DNA from: Chaetoderma sp. LZ-2023a
Taxonomy: Eukaryota; Mollusca; Caudofoveata; Chaetodermatida; Chaetodermatidae
DNA length: 64,000 bases
Reading direction: 5' to 3'
Assembly (NCBI GenBank): GCA_034401795.1
Contig: CM067360.1
Span: 50,082,073-50,146,072, forward strand
Part shown: positions 22,614-33,461 of the stretch, in pieces
Layout of the letters: each line of letters begins with the position of its first letter
How positions within the stretch are numbered: position 1 is the stretch's first letter
The notes under the pieces: model-generated
The model's input: the letters and a program-made list of their open reading frames with translations, nothing else
Database searches by the model: none
What the model was told of the DNA's origin: nothing
Position numbers and translations under genes: made by a program

Positions 22614-23156
22614 TAAGTGCATTCCCCATTCATTTAATACATACACACGATTATGACCAAGTAATATTTTGAAAATAATTTCAGAGAGCCATTTAAAGAT
22701 AACTCGGCCATTTCTGGTCCTTTAAAAAGCTAAACAGTTTTGGAATCCTCGTCTCATTCTGGTCCTGAATGGTATCAAGAACGACGAGAATGGAGTGATT
22801 TAAAGAAATCACGGGCACCAACTCGGTACACTATAAGTACGCATTCTCTCCAAACACTGACATGTGTTGTCATGGAAGCTCTGACGCGCGCACTACACAT
22901 TCTCATGCACATAGCTGTTTTATAGAAAACCTCTCTCATATGGCTTTATACACGTGTGCTATCCTACCCAGGGATGCGTGATTGGAACGTACCTGAAGTG
23001 GTCATCCCGTACCCTGCAGCCTAGCTGGGATGGTATGTACCCATCCGGCCGATCCGCGCTCCACCATCCATGTGCATAGAACATTAGGAGTGTATACGGA
23101 AAGGGGCTGTGACAATATGAAGGTGATAATTTTGTCCATTCCGATAACAAATATGT
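22614..23156. other. Intergenic DNA, nothing recognised
   Basis: Short frames only, no domain features or clear repeats. Confidence 0.4.
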
Positions 23157-23390
23157 TTAACCATTTAACACTCGAATTTATTCAAGAAAATTCAAATTTT
23201 CTCATAGAAAATCTTAATTGGCACACAAGAGAAGGCTATTTTTGAAAATTTACCACTGGAATGACAGGCTCGCTTATCTGGCCAGTCATTCCAGTGGTAA
23301 ATTTTTTTAAATAGTCTCGGTCTGCAAATACACATTTCTGAAAACCACTGCATAATTCGCTTTTGGCTGATATGAGGGTTAAAGGGTTAA
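23157..23390. mobile_element. Foldback MITE, family A, copy A3
   Basis: Ends 'ttaaccatttaacactcg' and 'gttaaagggttaa'. Central palindrome 'ccactggaatgacaggct' facing 'gccagtcattccagtgg'. Full length, about 234 bp. Confidence 0.8.
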
Positions 23391-23788
23391 AAACGACACT
23401 GAAACTCAAGCGTATAAAATAGAATTATTTTAAATCAAATATAGCGCTTTGTTTTATTTTGTAAATCTGTATAAAATCATTCTGAAATTCCATCTGAATT
23501 TTCTCTACGGTGACAGCTCCGATGCTAAATTCTGTTGTCCGCTGCTATCGCAATTAGCTAATCAAAATTGATTGGTTGTTATAAATGGACATTAGGAAAT
23601 TGCGAGGTGATGGGTTCATGTGAGGTGATGGTGATGACATGGTCACAGATTCCTTGGATGCAACCAGTAGACCGTTACTGGTACTTGTCCACAATTAATA
23701 AGCCCAATTCACTTGAACTAGTCTTGACTGTATTACAGAAAGTGAGACATAAGGATCAATAATTTCCTAAGCAGAGGCATGGCAATAC
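23391..23788. other. Intergenic DNA, nothing recognised
   Basis: No gene or repeat recognised. Confidence 0.4.
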
Positions 23789-23812
23789 ACACACACACAC
23801 ACACCACACACG

Positions 23813-23852
<40 letters not shown>

Positions 23853-23960
23853 TGGCCGCCCATGCATGCCTGCCCGTACACGTATGCATGCACCACTCCA
23901 CATACACACACACCTCGCCTGTCTGTCTGGCTCTGTCTTTCTGTCTGTCTGTATGTCTGT
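23789..23960 (+). repeat. Compound microsatellite: (CA)n, then (CTGT)n
   Basis: (AC)n with a few 'cgc' interruptions at about 23789-23850, a shorter 'cacacac' run near 23905, then 'gtctgtctg' repeats at about 23920-23955. Confidence 0.9.
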
Positions 23961-24249
23961 TTACATTAATGGTGAGTATATAGTGCTTAGTGTCTTGTCC
24001 TAATGTTCACCTAGGCATTTAATGTTTCCATACTCAAAGCTCTGAATAAATCATTGACAAACTCAAGGATGCATGCACATTGTCTTTGTCAACCCCAAGA
24101 ATTGACTTTGAGGTCAGGGGATCATAGGTAAAGATCGTTTTAGGTCATTTATGTCAATTCTATTTCTTTAATTGATCGGATATGGCCTGCAAATTATGCA
24201 AGTTCTCCAAACGTTTGCCAATGGTAACTCAAGTTCTCTTTAGTGGAAC

Positions 24250-24466
24250 TTAACCCTTTAACCCTCGAATTTGTAGAAAATGTCCATTTGCCGGACCAAG
24301 AGATGACTATTTTTGAAAATTTACCGCGGGAATGACTGGCTCGATAACCGAGCCACTCATTCCAGTTATAAATTTTTTTAAATAGTCTTCCTTTGGTCTA
24401 CAAATGAACATTTCTCAAGACGACTGCAGCAGGCGTTTTTGTCTGATATTAGTGTTAAAGGGTTAA
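24250..24466. mobile_element. Foldback MITE, family A, copy A4
   Basis: Ends 'ttaaccctttaaccctcg' and 'gtgttaaagggttaa'. Centre 'gactggctcgataaccgag' with the arms 'gcgggaatgact' and 'cactcattccagtta'. Full length. Confidence 0.8.
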
Positions 24467-24629
24467 GAAGCAGACAATCCCCTGGATGGTAACACAACTT
24501 CTCCTGAAGGAAACATAAGAACCGTAGATATTTGCAAATGATAACTAATTTGTCCTGAACTGAGCCTACATAACCATTTCTAGCTAAAGTACTCCACCTT
24601 TTTACGCTTGTTGGAATCGACTGGAAACT

Positions 24630-24850
24630 TTGAAACCAAAATAGCCAGAATTTGCGTAGAACAGCTCCTAGTCAAATTAATTTATGTTGAGTAAATTATA
24701 AATTCATCATGGACATGCGTTTCGTGCACTTAAGCGACATACTTTGATTTCCGTGCTTGAGATATGTATGTCATTTTGATTGTGACGTCAGCTTACTTGT
24801 GAGTAATTGATTATGACTTGGAATACTTGAGTAATGGATCAGATCCTTCA
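24630..24850. mobile_element. Family B MITE fragment, copy B5 (strongly decayed)
   Basis: Retains 'acagctcctagtcaaattaa', 'gtgacgtcagcttac' and 'agtaattgattatgac'. The left arm is lost. Confidence 0.5.
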
Positions 24851-24977
24851 ATTGCTATTAGGATTGAACTATTTCAAATGTCATGGCCATTGCATAGAAT
24901 TAACTCTTAGCACTCAAGTGTCAAAATTTTCAAATTAAATTTAAAGATGAATTTGTGTACATGTATTTTTAAAACAG

Positions 24978-25026
24978 TTTTGGTGGAAGATGTTGCTATC
25001 TTAGACAGCAACATCTTCCACCAAAA
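24978..25026. repeat. Palindrome of a third foldback family (E)
   Basis: Arms 'ttttggtggaagatgttgct' and 'agcaacatcttccaccaaaa' (20 bp, perfect) around 9 nt. The right half recurs, decayed, at about 58463-58490 with the same AT-rich flank, so this is a dispersed foldback element of about 180 bp (roughly 24900-25080). Confidence 0.7.
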
Positions 25027-25595
25027 TTATTTTAAAATGCACACACGATTATTTGCTTCTAGCACATTAAAAGATAGAATATTAACATCAACGTAGAAAG
25101 GGTTATAGAAGTTGCATTTTCAGATGATGACTATATGCTTTCTACTAAAGGTATCTCCACCAGTGTTGGTCTGCAGGTTGACAGATGATCGTTAGAAGCT
25201 ATTGATTTAAATTTTAAAGCTTCAAGATTATGCTCATCTAATTATAGAAATTATGGAAATCAACCATCAGAAAATTGATAATGCAGAAATGATGGCTTAG
25301 ATCAGCAATCTGTCATTGTAATCTCCGTTTCTTTAGGACATTAAGGTCAGAGAATAATTTTTTCCATTATGGAAATAAATTATCAACTAGCCTACTTTGC
25401 AGTATCTTGAACTACTTAGAATGCATCAATTTTGGTTAATATGGTCTTATTGGCAATATTTGTATGCATTGGAATGACTGATATATTACTGTTTAATATT
25501 GAACCATTTTTATGGAAATTTAACTGTATAGTCACTGCATGATGTACTATACTACTTGGTTAATATTTGAGTAATAGTTTGTCGTGTTTAGAGAG
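25027..25595. other. Intergenic DNA, nothing recognised
   Basis: AT-rich, no frames or repeats beyond the right flank of the family E foldback. Confidence 0.4.
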
Positions 25596-25853
25596 TGTAG
25601 CTCGCGGGGGTATGCGCGGGTCCGTTCTACTTCTCCGCTCTGTTGCACCACATGTGCAGGATGCATGGGAGGGCTGGTTAGCTACGGTTCTGGGGGTTAC
25701 GGATCCCGTATCGCGAATCTCTGAAAAGTACAAAGACCGACTTCTAGAGCCGGTGGAACGATAACGTTCCAGTGGGGCCGTGCGAGCATTGCCACCGAGA
25801 TTGAACCTCACCGTTTCATCCCAACTATTAGTGTCACCGGTATGACGGTCCAT
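25560..25853 (-). CDS. Small conserved hypothetical frame in 2.8 kb repeat, copy 2
   Basis: 97 codons, starting MDRHTGDTNSWDETVRFNLG. It is the counterpart of the frame at 19734-20054, without frame breaks across the shared stretch. The last residues (from 25595 down) lie outside the repeat and differ, so the C-terminus is not conserved. Function unknown; it may be a chance open frame in slowly diverging DNA. Confidence 0.3.
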   Translation of the reverse strand: MDRHTGDTNSWDETVRFNLGGNARTAPLERYRSTGSRSRSLYFSEIRDTGSVTPRTVANQPSHASCTCGATERRSRTDPRIPPRATLSKHDKLLLKY

Positions 25854-28289
25854 GACTCAATTTAGGAGCCCAGACATGATAATTAAGAAAAATATATACT
25901 ATACAAACAATGGTACTCGTTTGTTAGCACGAGAGAGAAAATATGCAGTACATAGAACTAAGTTGGTGCCTTGTTAACGTGGATTCGTCAGAGGTGCCTC
26001 ACCGATCCGTATATTTCTGTGAGGTATCCCGGCAAGGGAGCGTCCTAATGCGGTCACTTATGTAGTTTAATATAACCGTTATACCCTAACAAAAATATTA
26101 TTGTTGCGAGAGGAAAGTGCCTCACGCGGGCCTCCGTCACATGAAAATGCCTTCAACGACAAAGCGGAGGAAGAGAGCTGTGGCCACACTCTTGTTCAAA
26201 CCTATGCTAAGTGTAGTGTGAGTCTATCTAGCGAAATTATGATTAATGTGATGCACGCTGTATTACGTGAAGATGGGGTGGATGATTTCCGTGGAATTCA
26301 ACACCGTCGTCTTATGTGAGTCCAAGATACTCTATGAGTAGTTGCCACTTTTATTTATGCTGTCCTTCTGCTAAATCTTAATCTACCGGTTAGGTGTTAG
26401 ATTTATATACTAGCTTTGGCCGCAAGTATTTCTACCTTTTCTATCTTTTGACACATGAGCCTGACTGGTGAAGATGTTCGGTGTCCATCAGAAAGGCAGG
26501 GAGCGGACATGTTACGGAGTGACAGCTTCAGAATCATATAACGATCCGGTTACATATCACACCGCAACCATATATAACATCACTAGGACAAGTCAGTATT
26601 ACACAAGCAACTTGAAAAGCACATGAAAGTTTATGCTGGGGAGTAAGAGGCAGATATTCATCTCCAGTGGCCTTCCCGTGAGGGCGTTGTGGGTTCCAAG
26701 ACCACACCCAGTCACTGTACTGAGTTAGATGGAGATCTGCGTCCCATCCGTCACTCGGTGTGTCAGGGGCAGATCATTTTGAGATCCGGCTCTGGGGAAC
26801 TAACGTTTGCCTGTCGTTAGAGGTATGTTTCAGAATACCCAGAGATGGACTGCTGGCCGGTGAAAAATAATATCCTTTCACAATGCTTCCTACTTTGGCA
26901 GGGTTATCTATGCTAATTAGTTTGCGAAGATACAGAGGAGGTGTATGCGAAATAAACACTTTGGTCTTTACCGATTGGAAACCCCAATAGTTTCCCAAGT
27001 CAGATCATGCCAACGTGGCGATGGGAGTTCCAGACAATTAATAAGCCTTGCAGCTGGAGGAGCGTAGAAAGAGACAATCACTCAATATAATAAGAGGCCC
27101 TAAGGTATCTGGCCAATTTTACACAATCTAGCCGGTGTGCGGTGTTACATATCTGCTACATCCGGAAAGGAGGCTTACACAAATGTCTGCTAAGGTGCAG
27201 TTGTCCCTAACTACTTTTAAACCTGTCCTATCGAGCTACAATAGCCAGGTTTAGTCGATCACATGTCAGGTTCGCGTATTGAGAACATGAACCGTGACCT
27301 CAGTGTAAAATTGATGCTTGGGGGGAAGTGATGCGGATTTATTGTTGCTGTATAGTATAGCCTAGCGTACTGCGGTCCTAGTGTTTTATATAAAATAAAC
27401 AAAACAAGTAACTAGGATGGCTGCTGCCATATTTATAAACTAACTATCACAGTATTGACAGTAAATCAGGTCATAGGCCCTTGCGGTGCTCGATAGTCAT
27501 AAGCACAAAAATAAGGATTATATTTACATTAATGATATAAATGATAAAATGCGGTTTCAGATGACTGGCCAGTACCCATCAGTCATCAGTACCTGTAAAG
27601 TAATGAATAAATACAATAGCTAAATGAGTACCTATTAGTCATCGGTACGGAAAAAGTTCATAAATCACTGTAGATGCTGCGTTACAGGTGAGGAATGTGA
27701 GATGGCACGATTCTGGAGTTTCTGGGAAATCTCCGCAGGCGAACTGTTGATGCGGCTCACTCTCAAAGACGGTGAAGAAGAACGACTGTAGTCGGATGTC
27801 GACTAGATGGTCATAATAGCTAATACAAATAATTAAGCAGAATTTTAGAAAGTTCCGTACTATATCGAATGTTTGAAAGTTGCCTGTAACATGAAGGGCT
27901 ACATTTGAAATTTATAATTAAACAATGCATGTATATTCGTGGGGAGACCGCATAGCTCTTGCGGCATACCAGGCAGAGTCCCACCAGACTATGGCCTAAA
28001 AGTGAATTAACACACGACATGCTGCGCAGAAGTTTGATCGCCACTTTTGCATGGTTCAGAAGATCTGACGAGTTGTCCACCAAGATTCACCACTCGTTCT
28101 ACATACTGGAGAAATTACATCGGGGCCATGAGGCCCATCCGCAGGAAGGCTCCTCTGCAGTGTTGGAAGTGAGGGTCTCTTCTATTTAATTAGTTGCCCC
28201 TGGATGGCTGTCCAAGGGCTTACACAAACTTAGATGCGGATGTTTGATTGTGGCCCCGAGACAAAGAACTGAAATCCGAGAGGCACTGC
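25596..28289 (-). repeat. Unidentified 2.8 kb dispersed repeat, copy 2 (promoter end lost)
   Basis: Same orientation as copy 1, about 5.8 kb away, collinear from 'gtagctcgcgggg' to 'gagaggcactgc'. At 28290 it runs straight into a family A MITE, so the part homologous to the TATA/CCAAT promoter (22403-22613) is missing. Many small indels separate the copies except in the small frame near 25853. Flanks differ from those of copy 1, so this is not a simple tandem duplication of the region. Confidence 0.7.
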
Positions 28290-28510
28290 GAGCTTGTTCA
28301 AGAAAATTGAAATTCTCTCATCGATAATGTCTATTTGCAGACCAAGAGAAGTCTATTTTTGACAATTTACCACTGGAATGAGTGGTTCGGTTATCGATCC
28401 AGTCGTTCCAATGGTAAATTTTCAAAAATTGTCTTCTTTTGGTCTGCAAATGGACATTATCTATGAGAGAATTTAAATTTTCTTGAACAAATTTAAGGGT
28501 TAAAGGGTTA
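28290..28510. mobile_element. Foldback MITE, family A, copy A5
   Basis: Begins 'gcttgttcaagaaaattg' (outer tip missing), centre 'ccactggaatgagtggttcgg', inverted arm 'cagtcgttccaatggtaaat', ends 'aagggttaaagggttaa'. It abuts or replaces the promoter end of the 2.8 kb repeat copy 2. Confidence 0.75.
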
Positions 28511-29363
28511 ATTTGCTTCATTACTTCTTTGCCTTATTTTTCAGAGCAGTGGATTCGGAGTTATTCGCTTAATCTTTCTTTCGGCAAAAGTTTATTTTTG
28601 TTCTCTATGTCCACAAGATAGAGTGATATATGTGAGAGAATTATAAGTGACTCCAGGTTAAATCAAGCATTGTTAGAGATATCATTCTTGAATGCATATT
28701 TTATAGTCTCGCTTGAAGCAAGACTAAGGGTTATGGATCAAAGTCTTTAGTTCAGGGAAATGCATTAACTGATGTGCTGTGCACTTCAATGTATTCTAGG
28801 AATAATAACAAAATATTAGTTACCTCTCCAGGATGTTGAGGAGAGGTAACTAATCTTTCTTTATTATGAATCATTCTGGGATCGGAACAAACTTTCTGAA
28901 ATATTCTAGGAATGTTTTATGTCCTTCCAACACCACCCTTATATGCACGCTCGTGCATAAACCTGCATGTGCGCACCCATGCACGCTCACGCACAGACAC
29001 TTCCCACACATTGCAAACAGTTGGTTGATTCTTGTTTAATATAACACAATCTTACAACCGCTTTGTGGAAAACAGATTTTTTATGTGGCAAGGAAAATAT
29101 TGGACAGTGAGAAATCTTTTAACCATTTCATCACTACTGGTCGGTTGTTACAGATGCTGTTGAGTATTTTGAAATTAATTTAACTGGACAATGTTTTGCT
29201 TAGGGTAGCAACTTCAGTAGAACAAATTATTTCAATATATTGCATCGTTTTTCGTACATTTTTGCTTTGAAATTGAGATATTGGTGATTTTCAGTTTTTG
29301 AAATTGCCTTTAACTCAACCAATTCACCATTCCACAAATATTCTCCGATACACCCAAACCGTG
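28511..29363. other. Intergenic DNA with one strong hairpin
   Basis: Nothing coding. A perfect inverted repeat at 28815-28854 has 15-bp arms, 'attagttacctctcc' and 'ggagaggtaactaat', around 10 nt. A small 'gatgctgttgagtattttg' stretch near 29152 echoes family B. Confidence 0.5.
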
Positions 29364-29648
29364 GTTGTTATTACACCACAAAAACATCCATTACCGTTCA
29401 ATCACTACTTGCTAAATCAAATATCTGCATTTAGCTATCAGAATAAAGTTTTTATTCTTGCCTATACACTCCCTAATGCCTATACCATCACCATGTAGAC
29501 CCTCCACCAGGCTTCTGGTAGAGGGACCCCCTGCATTAGCCTTACAATAGACTGGCACCAGTCTATACTCACTCCTTGGTGACGCTTGTCACTAAGCACG
29601 CTCGCGCATGCGCAGTAGGTCCCACTTGTGAAAACTGAAGCACTTTTC
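29364..29648 (+). repeat. DIRS copy 2 left inverted terminal repeat
   Basis: Starts 'gttgttattacaccac' (tip unique to the left end), then shares about 250 bp with the inverted right repeat. Contains the hairpin 'tagactggcaccagtcta' and an NRF-1-type palindrome. Confidence 0.92.
29604..29613. promoter_or_regulatory. NRF-1-type palindrome in the DIRS terminal repeat
   Basis: gcgcatgcgc, the consensus half-site pair bound by NRF-1-family factors in animals. The same palindrome is in the right repeat (36983-36992), the copy 3 left repeat (45871-45880) and the copy 1 left repeat (13023-13032). It lies upstream of gag where a promoter would be expected. Role inferred. Confidence 0.45.
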
Positions 29649-30104
29649 AAATATTCTGCTAGCTATACAGTACTGTCAGCTATCAAATCGATATAAAAGT
29701 TTTAGCTTGCTAACTAGAAATTTTCCAGTTATCACGAGTTGACTCGGGAATGCCTACCATGAAGTCTATTCTTCCTAAGTTATGTTTAACTTATATATCA
29801 TGGTGTTTTAGAGGTGTTTGTAACTCTAACGTTTGGAGTTACCAGTTTTCGTGTCACTACTCCCGTTTTCGAGGTTAGAGTAACCATGCCTATTATATAC
29901 CATCAAGAGATAACCATGTAGTAATAATAATAGCCAGTACCACTCCTAGTAACGTAGGTCCTAGTGCTCTCAAACATATATCAGAATCTTTACTGATTCT
30001 TTCTTCAAACACTTTATTTAAATAGGCCAAGGCGTAGGTCTGTGATATCTCAGGTTTGCTTAAAGCTAGTTGCTTTATTTCGCATCATTTCTTATTTTTT
30101 ATAG

Positions 30105-33100
30105 GAAGTGTCAGTATCTTCTGAGAAAATAAAGTGTGCGTCGAATAAGTGTGATCGGGTTCACGCTAAGGATTATACGGGGCATGTTTGCCTGAGGTGT
30201 ACCACCTGCACCCCTTTAAAAATGTGTGGAGTGTGCAAGGGTTGGCCATTGGTCGTATCTAAAGCGTTTTTTAAGGATTTCGTGGTTAAGCCTGCATTGC
30301 CCTCAGGTCGCTCTCCCTCCGTTGTTGAAGGTCCTAAAGCAGTAACATCTGCTTCCACCTCTATTAATACGTCGGGTTCAGCAAAGGAGGGGGGAAGCTC
30401 CTCTATCACAGATCCGGTTATGGCATTATTCGCCAGATTTGAATCCTTCGCAAATGTATTGACGAAATCTTTAGACGAGCGTATTACATCTGCTATTAAG
30501 GCCGCTAAAGAGGAGTCATCAGACTCCGAATTTAGCCCTCAGTCGCGATCTCGTAAATGGGGAAAGCCGGTTTCCTTAACATCAAGACAACAAATCAAGT
30601 CTCCCAAAGGAAAGTCCGGCGAGACAAGAAAGAAACCTGGTAAGGCATCCTCCGGTAGGAGCCAGGTCAAAGACGATGTTAGACTTGAGGACCAGCTTAA
30701 GTCTCAAGCGGTGGTATTGGGGGCGGAAGCTTCCGATGTGTCACCTCAAGCTAAGGTCCGGTTCACAGTGATTCCAATTGCAAGGAAGGTGGTAAGATCG
30801 CCGATCGCCTCTAAGGAAGCACCCGTCTATGCTCCTGGCTTGTCCGGGCAAGCGGGTTTGCTGTCCGGAATGTCTTCTGGTTTTACCGGGCATCCGGAAA
30901 TGAGCACCGTGATTGTTTCTGGCTTGGCTGAACATCCGGTGACTCATGAGAATATGGCTTATGCGTCAACATCCGTTTCCGGTTCTTCAGTATCCGGCTA
31001 TAGAGTTTCCGGTTCCGGGAGGAACAATGTAGTTCCGGGTCTGTTGGACCCGGCGGTGCATCATATGGCGTCTTCCGTTTCCGGTTCGTCGACTTCCGCT
31101 TCCGGTAGTAGTGCTGCTACTTCCGGTAGGAAGAATGTGCATCCGGGTCTGTTGGACCCGTCTATGCACCGTTCAGTGTCCGGATTGTCAGGCTCTTCTT
31201 CCGGTAGTAGTGTGACTACTTCCGGTGGGAATTATGCTTATCCGAGTCAGTTGGATCCGTTGTTGCATACATCCTCCTTTTCCGGCCCAGTTTTGGTTAG
31301 TTCCGGTTCCGGCGGTGGTGTAGACACTTCCGGTCCATCTTATGCATGTCCGGGTCGTTTTGACCCGTCCTTGCAAGCGACTTCCGGTTCCGTTTCGGGG
31401 TTTCCTATTTCCGCTTCTGGTGACAGTTTTTCTACTTCCGGATTAGGAGATATGAAGCGTTCTATTTCCGGTCTCGGTGTTTCAGTCCCGACGGGAACTT
31501 CTGTTTATGCATCAAGTTATGAGCTGCCGAATAACTCAGATTCCCAGTCCAGTAATAGGTCTGTTAATTCCGATTCTAGTTATTTTCGCGCCGGTCCTCC
31601 CGTTTTTGATAGACATTATTCTGATCGTTCTTCTAGTGCTCAGTCTGTTTCGGCGTCAGATTTTGGTCAGCATTCCTTTCGTGAGGTAGTATCTCTCTCT
31701 CGTTCTTCATCTCCTTCCTTGTTCTCTCAAGCAGGTTCTCAGAAGAGTAGTAGTCATCCGTCCTCTTCGTCTGTATCTGGCTTGTCTGCTAGGGATTTTT
31801 CGTCTTCTCATGTTTCTAATTCGTCTTCTCTTTTTCATCCATCATCTATATCTCCGCCTCCAGGTTTTCTTCATATTCCGGCTTCCCTTCAGCAGAATTA
31901 TTCTGCGTCGTCTCACATACCTTCTTCTTCTGATCCGTCTGTTCCTACTTTGCCTTCTTATTCTTCATCTTCTCCGGAGTTTGATCATTCGGATCCTATT
32001 GTTTCGGTCGTTCTGTCTCCAGAATTAGAGTTCCAGATAGTTGATTCGGGTTTAGATTTTTCCTTGTTTTCAGGAAGCCGCGATTCCTCTCTTCACCGAT
32101 CTGTTATTTCAGCTAGATTTTCAATTTTGTCCAGATTTTCAGCTAGTGAGTTGGATCCTTATTTTTTCAGTTCTAGTCAGCCTGAGGCCCGTGTTGCTAG
32201 TGCTTATCAGTCTCCATTGACGTTGGACACTCTCTCGGACGCTCCTTCTAGAGCTTTAGCTTCTCCTTCCTCTCTGAGGATCGTGGATGCTTCTGTTTCG
32301 CTAGATTCAGACATCTGTCCTCCTCCTTCTTCTTCTTCTTCTTCTTCTTCTTCTCCGTCTCACCTTTCTGTCAAGGCTACTCAAAGATCAGTCAGGGCCA
32401 GGGATCTCAAGAGGTTCTATCACGAGAGGGCCTCGCCAGATGACTGGTCTAGGGCTCATCAATGGATAGCTTCGTCTCTATCTCTTCCTCTTCAGGATGA
32501 ATTTTCGCTTGATCCTCCGTCGTTTGGTTCTGCGCTGTCATCTTCAGTCTCTTCAGCTAATGTTCCTTCTGTTCTTCCGGTAGATAACTTGGTAGTAGAC
32601 ATGTTAGATTTTTACATTAACGATGTCCAACTGAAAGATTTTTCTCTTACTCCCAAGGTAGATGCTCCAGTTCAGATTCCGAAAGAGGATTACATTAGAT
32701 TGGCTTCTACTCAATCTCTTAATGGTCCGACATGGGATGTTCTTTCATCGCATCTGAAGGAAGCGGCTAAGGTAGAATCTTCATCAGACCTTTTTAGATG
32801 GGAGTCTGTCTGTCGGGCTCAGTTGAAGTCAGCAAACTTTTTGGCCCTTCTTTCAGAGGCTATGCTCAAAACTCACGAGAAAGGGGGTCAGGTTCCTCCG
32901 GAGATATTTCGTTCGTTAGTTGACCTGTCAAGAGGTTCGTTGAATTCAGTTTGCCGTTCACTAGGTTTCATCACCTCTAAGAGAAGGTCAAGGAAGCTTG
33001 CTGAGGTGAATATTTCTGATTCCCTCAGGAGTAACCTGATATCTGCTCCGCCTTTCGGATCAGATATTTTCGGTCAGGATTCTACATCGATCCTTAGGGC

Positions 33101-33461
33101 GGAGTCTGATCGTCTCAGATCAGATAAGGATCTGCGGGATCAGATTTCGGTTTTGAGGCCGTCAGTTAAAAGGGACTCTTCTGCGGTGAAGAGTCCCTCC
33201 TCCTCTCCCAGGAGGAAGAGTCTTAGGCCGGATGAATATGGGGCTTATCCGTCAAGGGTGTTTACGAACTCTAATCGGTCCTCTCCTTCCCATTCCAGAT
33301 CTGCGGAGGAGGATCGTTTTAAATCCATTTCATCTCATAGACCTAGAGCCCAGGTTCGTCAAGCCCCTCCTCAGGCGAGAAGGGGTCAATTTTTCTCTCG
33401 AGGTTACAGGTCTAGTTCTAGAGGACGCTCCTCTAGAGGTTCTCAACCTAGACGGGTTTGA
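30105..33461 (+). CDS. DIRS copy 2 gag-like protein
   Basis: About 1,118 codons with no internal stop. The N-terminus has a putative zinc-binding cysteine/histidine cluster (KCASNKCDRVH then VCLRCTTC and CGVCKGW, within the first 50 residues). Residues about 230-470 are Ser/Gly/Thr-rich, with degenerate repeats of 36-38 residues carrying PGLLDP-like phrases. About 760-1000 looks helical and capsid-like (DDWSRAHQWIASSL, VLSSHLKEAAK, RSLVDLSRGSLNSV). The C-terminus is Arg/Ser/Gly-rich and likely binds nucleic acid. There is no ATG at the start: the frame opens right after TTTTTTATAG with a stop codon embedded in that 'tag', so a spliced start is likely. It overlaps the pol frame by about 230 nt. 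Confidence 0.85.
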   Translation, partial: EVSVSSEKIKCASNKCDRVHAKDYTGHVCLRCTTCTPLKMCGVCKGWPLVVSKAFFKDFVVKPALPSGRSPSVVEGPKAVTSASTSINTSGSAKEGGSSSITDPVMALFARFESFANVLTKSLDERITSAIKAAKEESSDSEFSPQSRSRKWGKPVSLTSRQQIKSPKGKSGETRKKPGKASSGRSQVKDDVRLEDQLKSQAVVLGAEASDVSPQAKVRFTVIPIARKVVRSPIASKEAPVYAPGLSGQAGLLSGMSSGFTGHPEMSTVIVSGLAEHPVTHENMAYASTSVSGSSVSGYRVSGSGRNNVVPGLLDPAVHHMASSVSGSSTSASGSSAATSGRKNVHPGLLDPSMHRSVSGLSGSSSGSSVTTSGGNYAYPSQLDPLLHTSSFSGPVLVSSGSGGGVDTSGPSYACPGRFDPSLQATSGSVSGFPISASGDSFSTSGLGDMKRSISGLGVSVPTGTSVYASSYELPNNSDSQSSNRSVNSDSSYFRAGPPVFDRHYSDRSSSAQSVSASDFGQHSFREVVSLSRSSSPSLFSQAGSQKSSSHPSSSSVSGLSARDFSSSHVSNSSSLFHPSSISPPPGFLHIPASLQQNYSASSHIPSSSDPSVPTLPSYSSSSPEFDHSDPIVSVVLSPELEFQIVDSGLDFSLFSGSRDSSLHRSVISARFSILSRFSASELDPYFFSSSQPEARVASAYQSPLTLDTLSDAPSRALASPSSLRIVDASVSLDSDICPPPSSSSSSSSSPSHLSVKATQRSVRARDLKRFYHERASPDDWSRAHQWIASSLSLPLQDEFSLDPPSFGSALSSSVSSANVPSVLPVDNLVVDMLDFYINDVQLKDFSLTPKVDAPVQIPKEDYIRLASTQSLNGPTWDVLSSHLKEAAKVESSSDLFRWESVCRAQLKSANFLALLSEAMLKTHEKGGQVPPEIFRSLVDLSRGSLNSVCRSLGFITSKRRSRKLAEVNISDSLRSNLISAPPFGSDIFGQDSTSILRAESDRLRSDKDLRDQISVLRPSVKRDSSAVKSPSSSPRRKSLRPDEYGAYPSRVFTNSNRSSPSHSRSAEEDRFKSISSHRPRAQVRQAPPQARRGQFFSRGYRSSSRGRSSRGSQPRRV

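Noticed and set aside
23779..24003. His/Thr-rich frame
   Set aside because: Translation of a (CA)n microsatellite.
30173..31376. Several 60-78 codon minus-strand frames in gag
   Set aside because: Shadows of the Ser/Gly-rich gag repeats.
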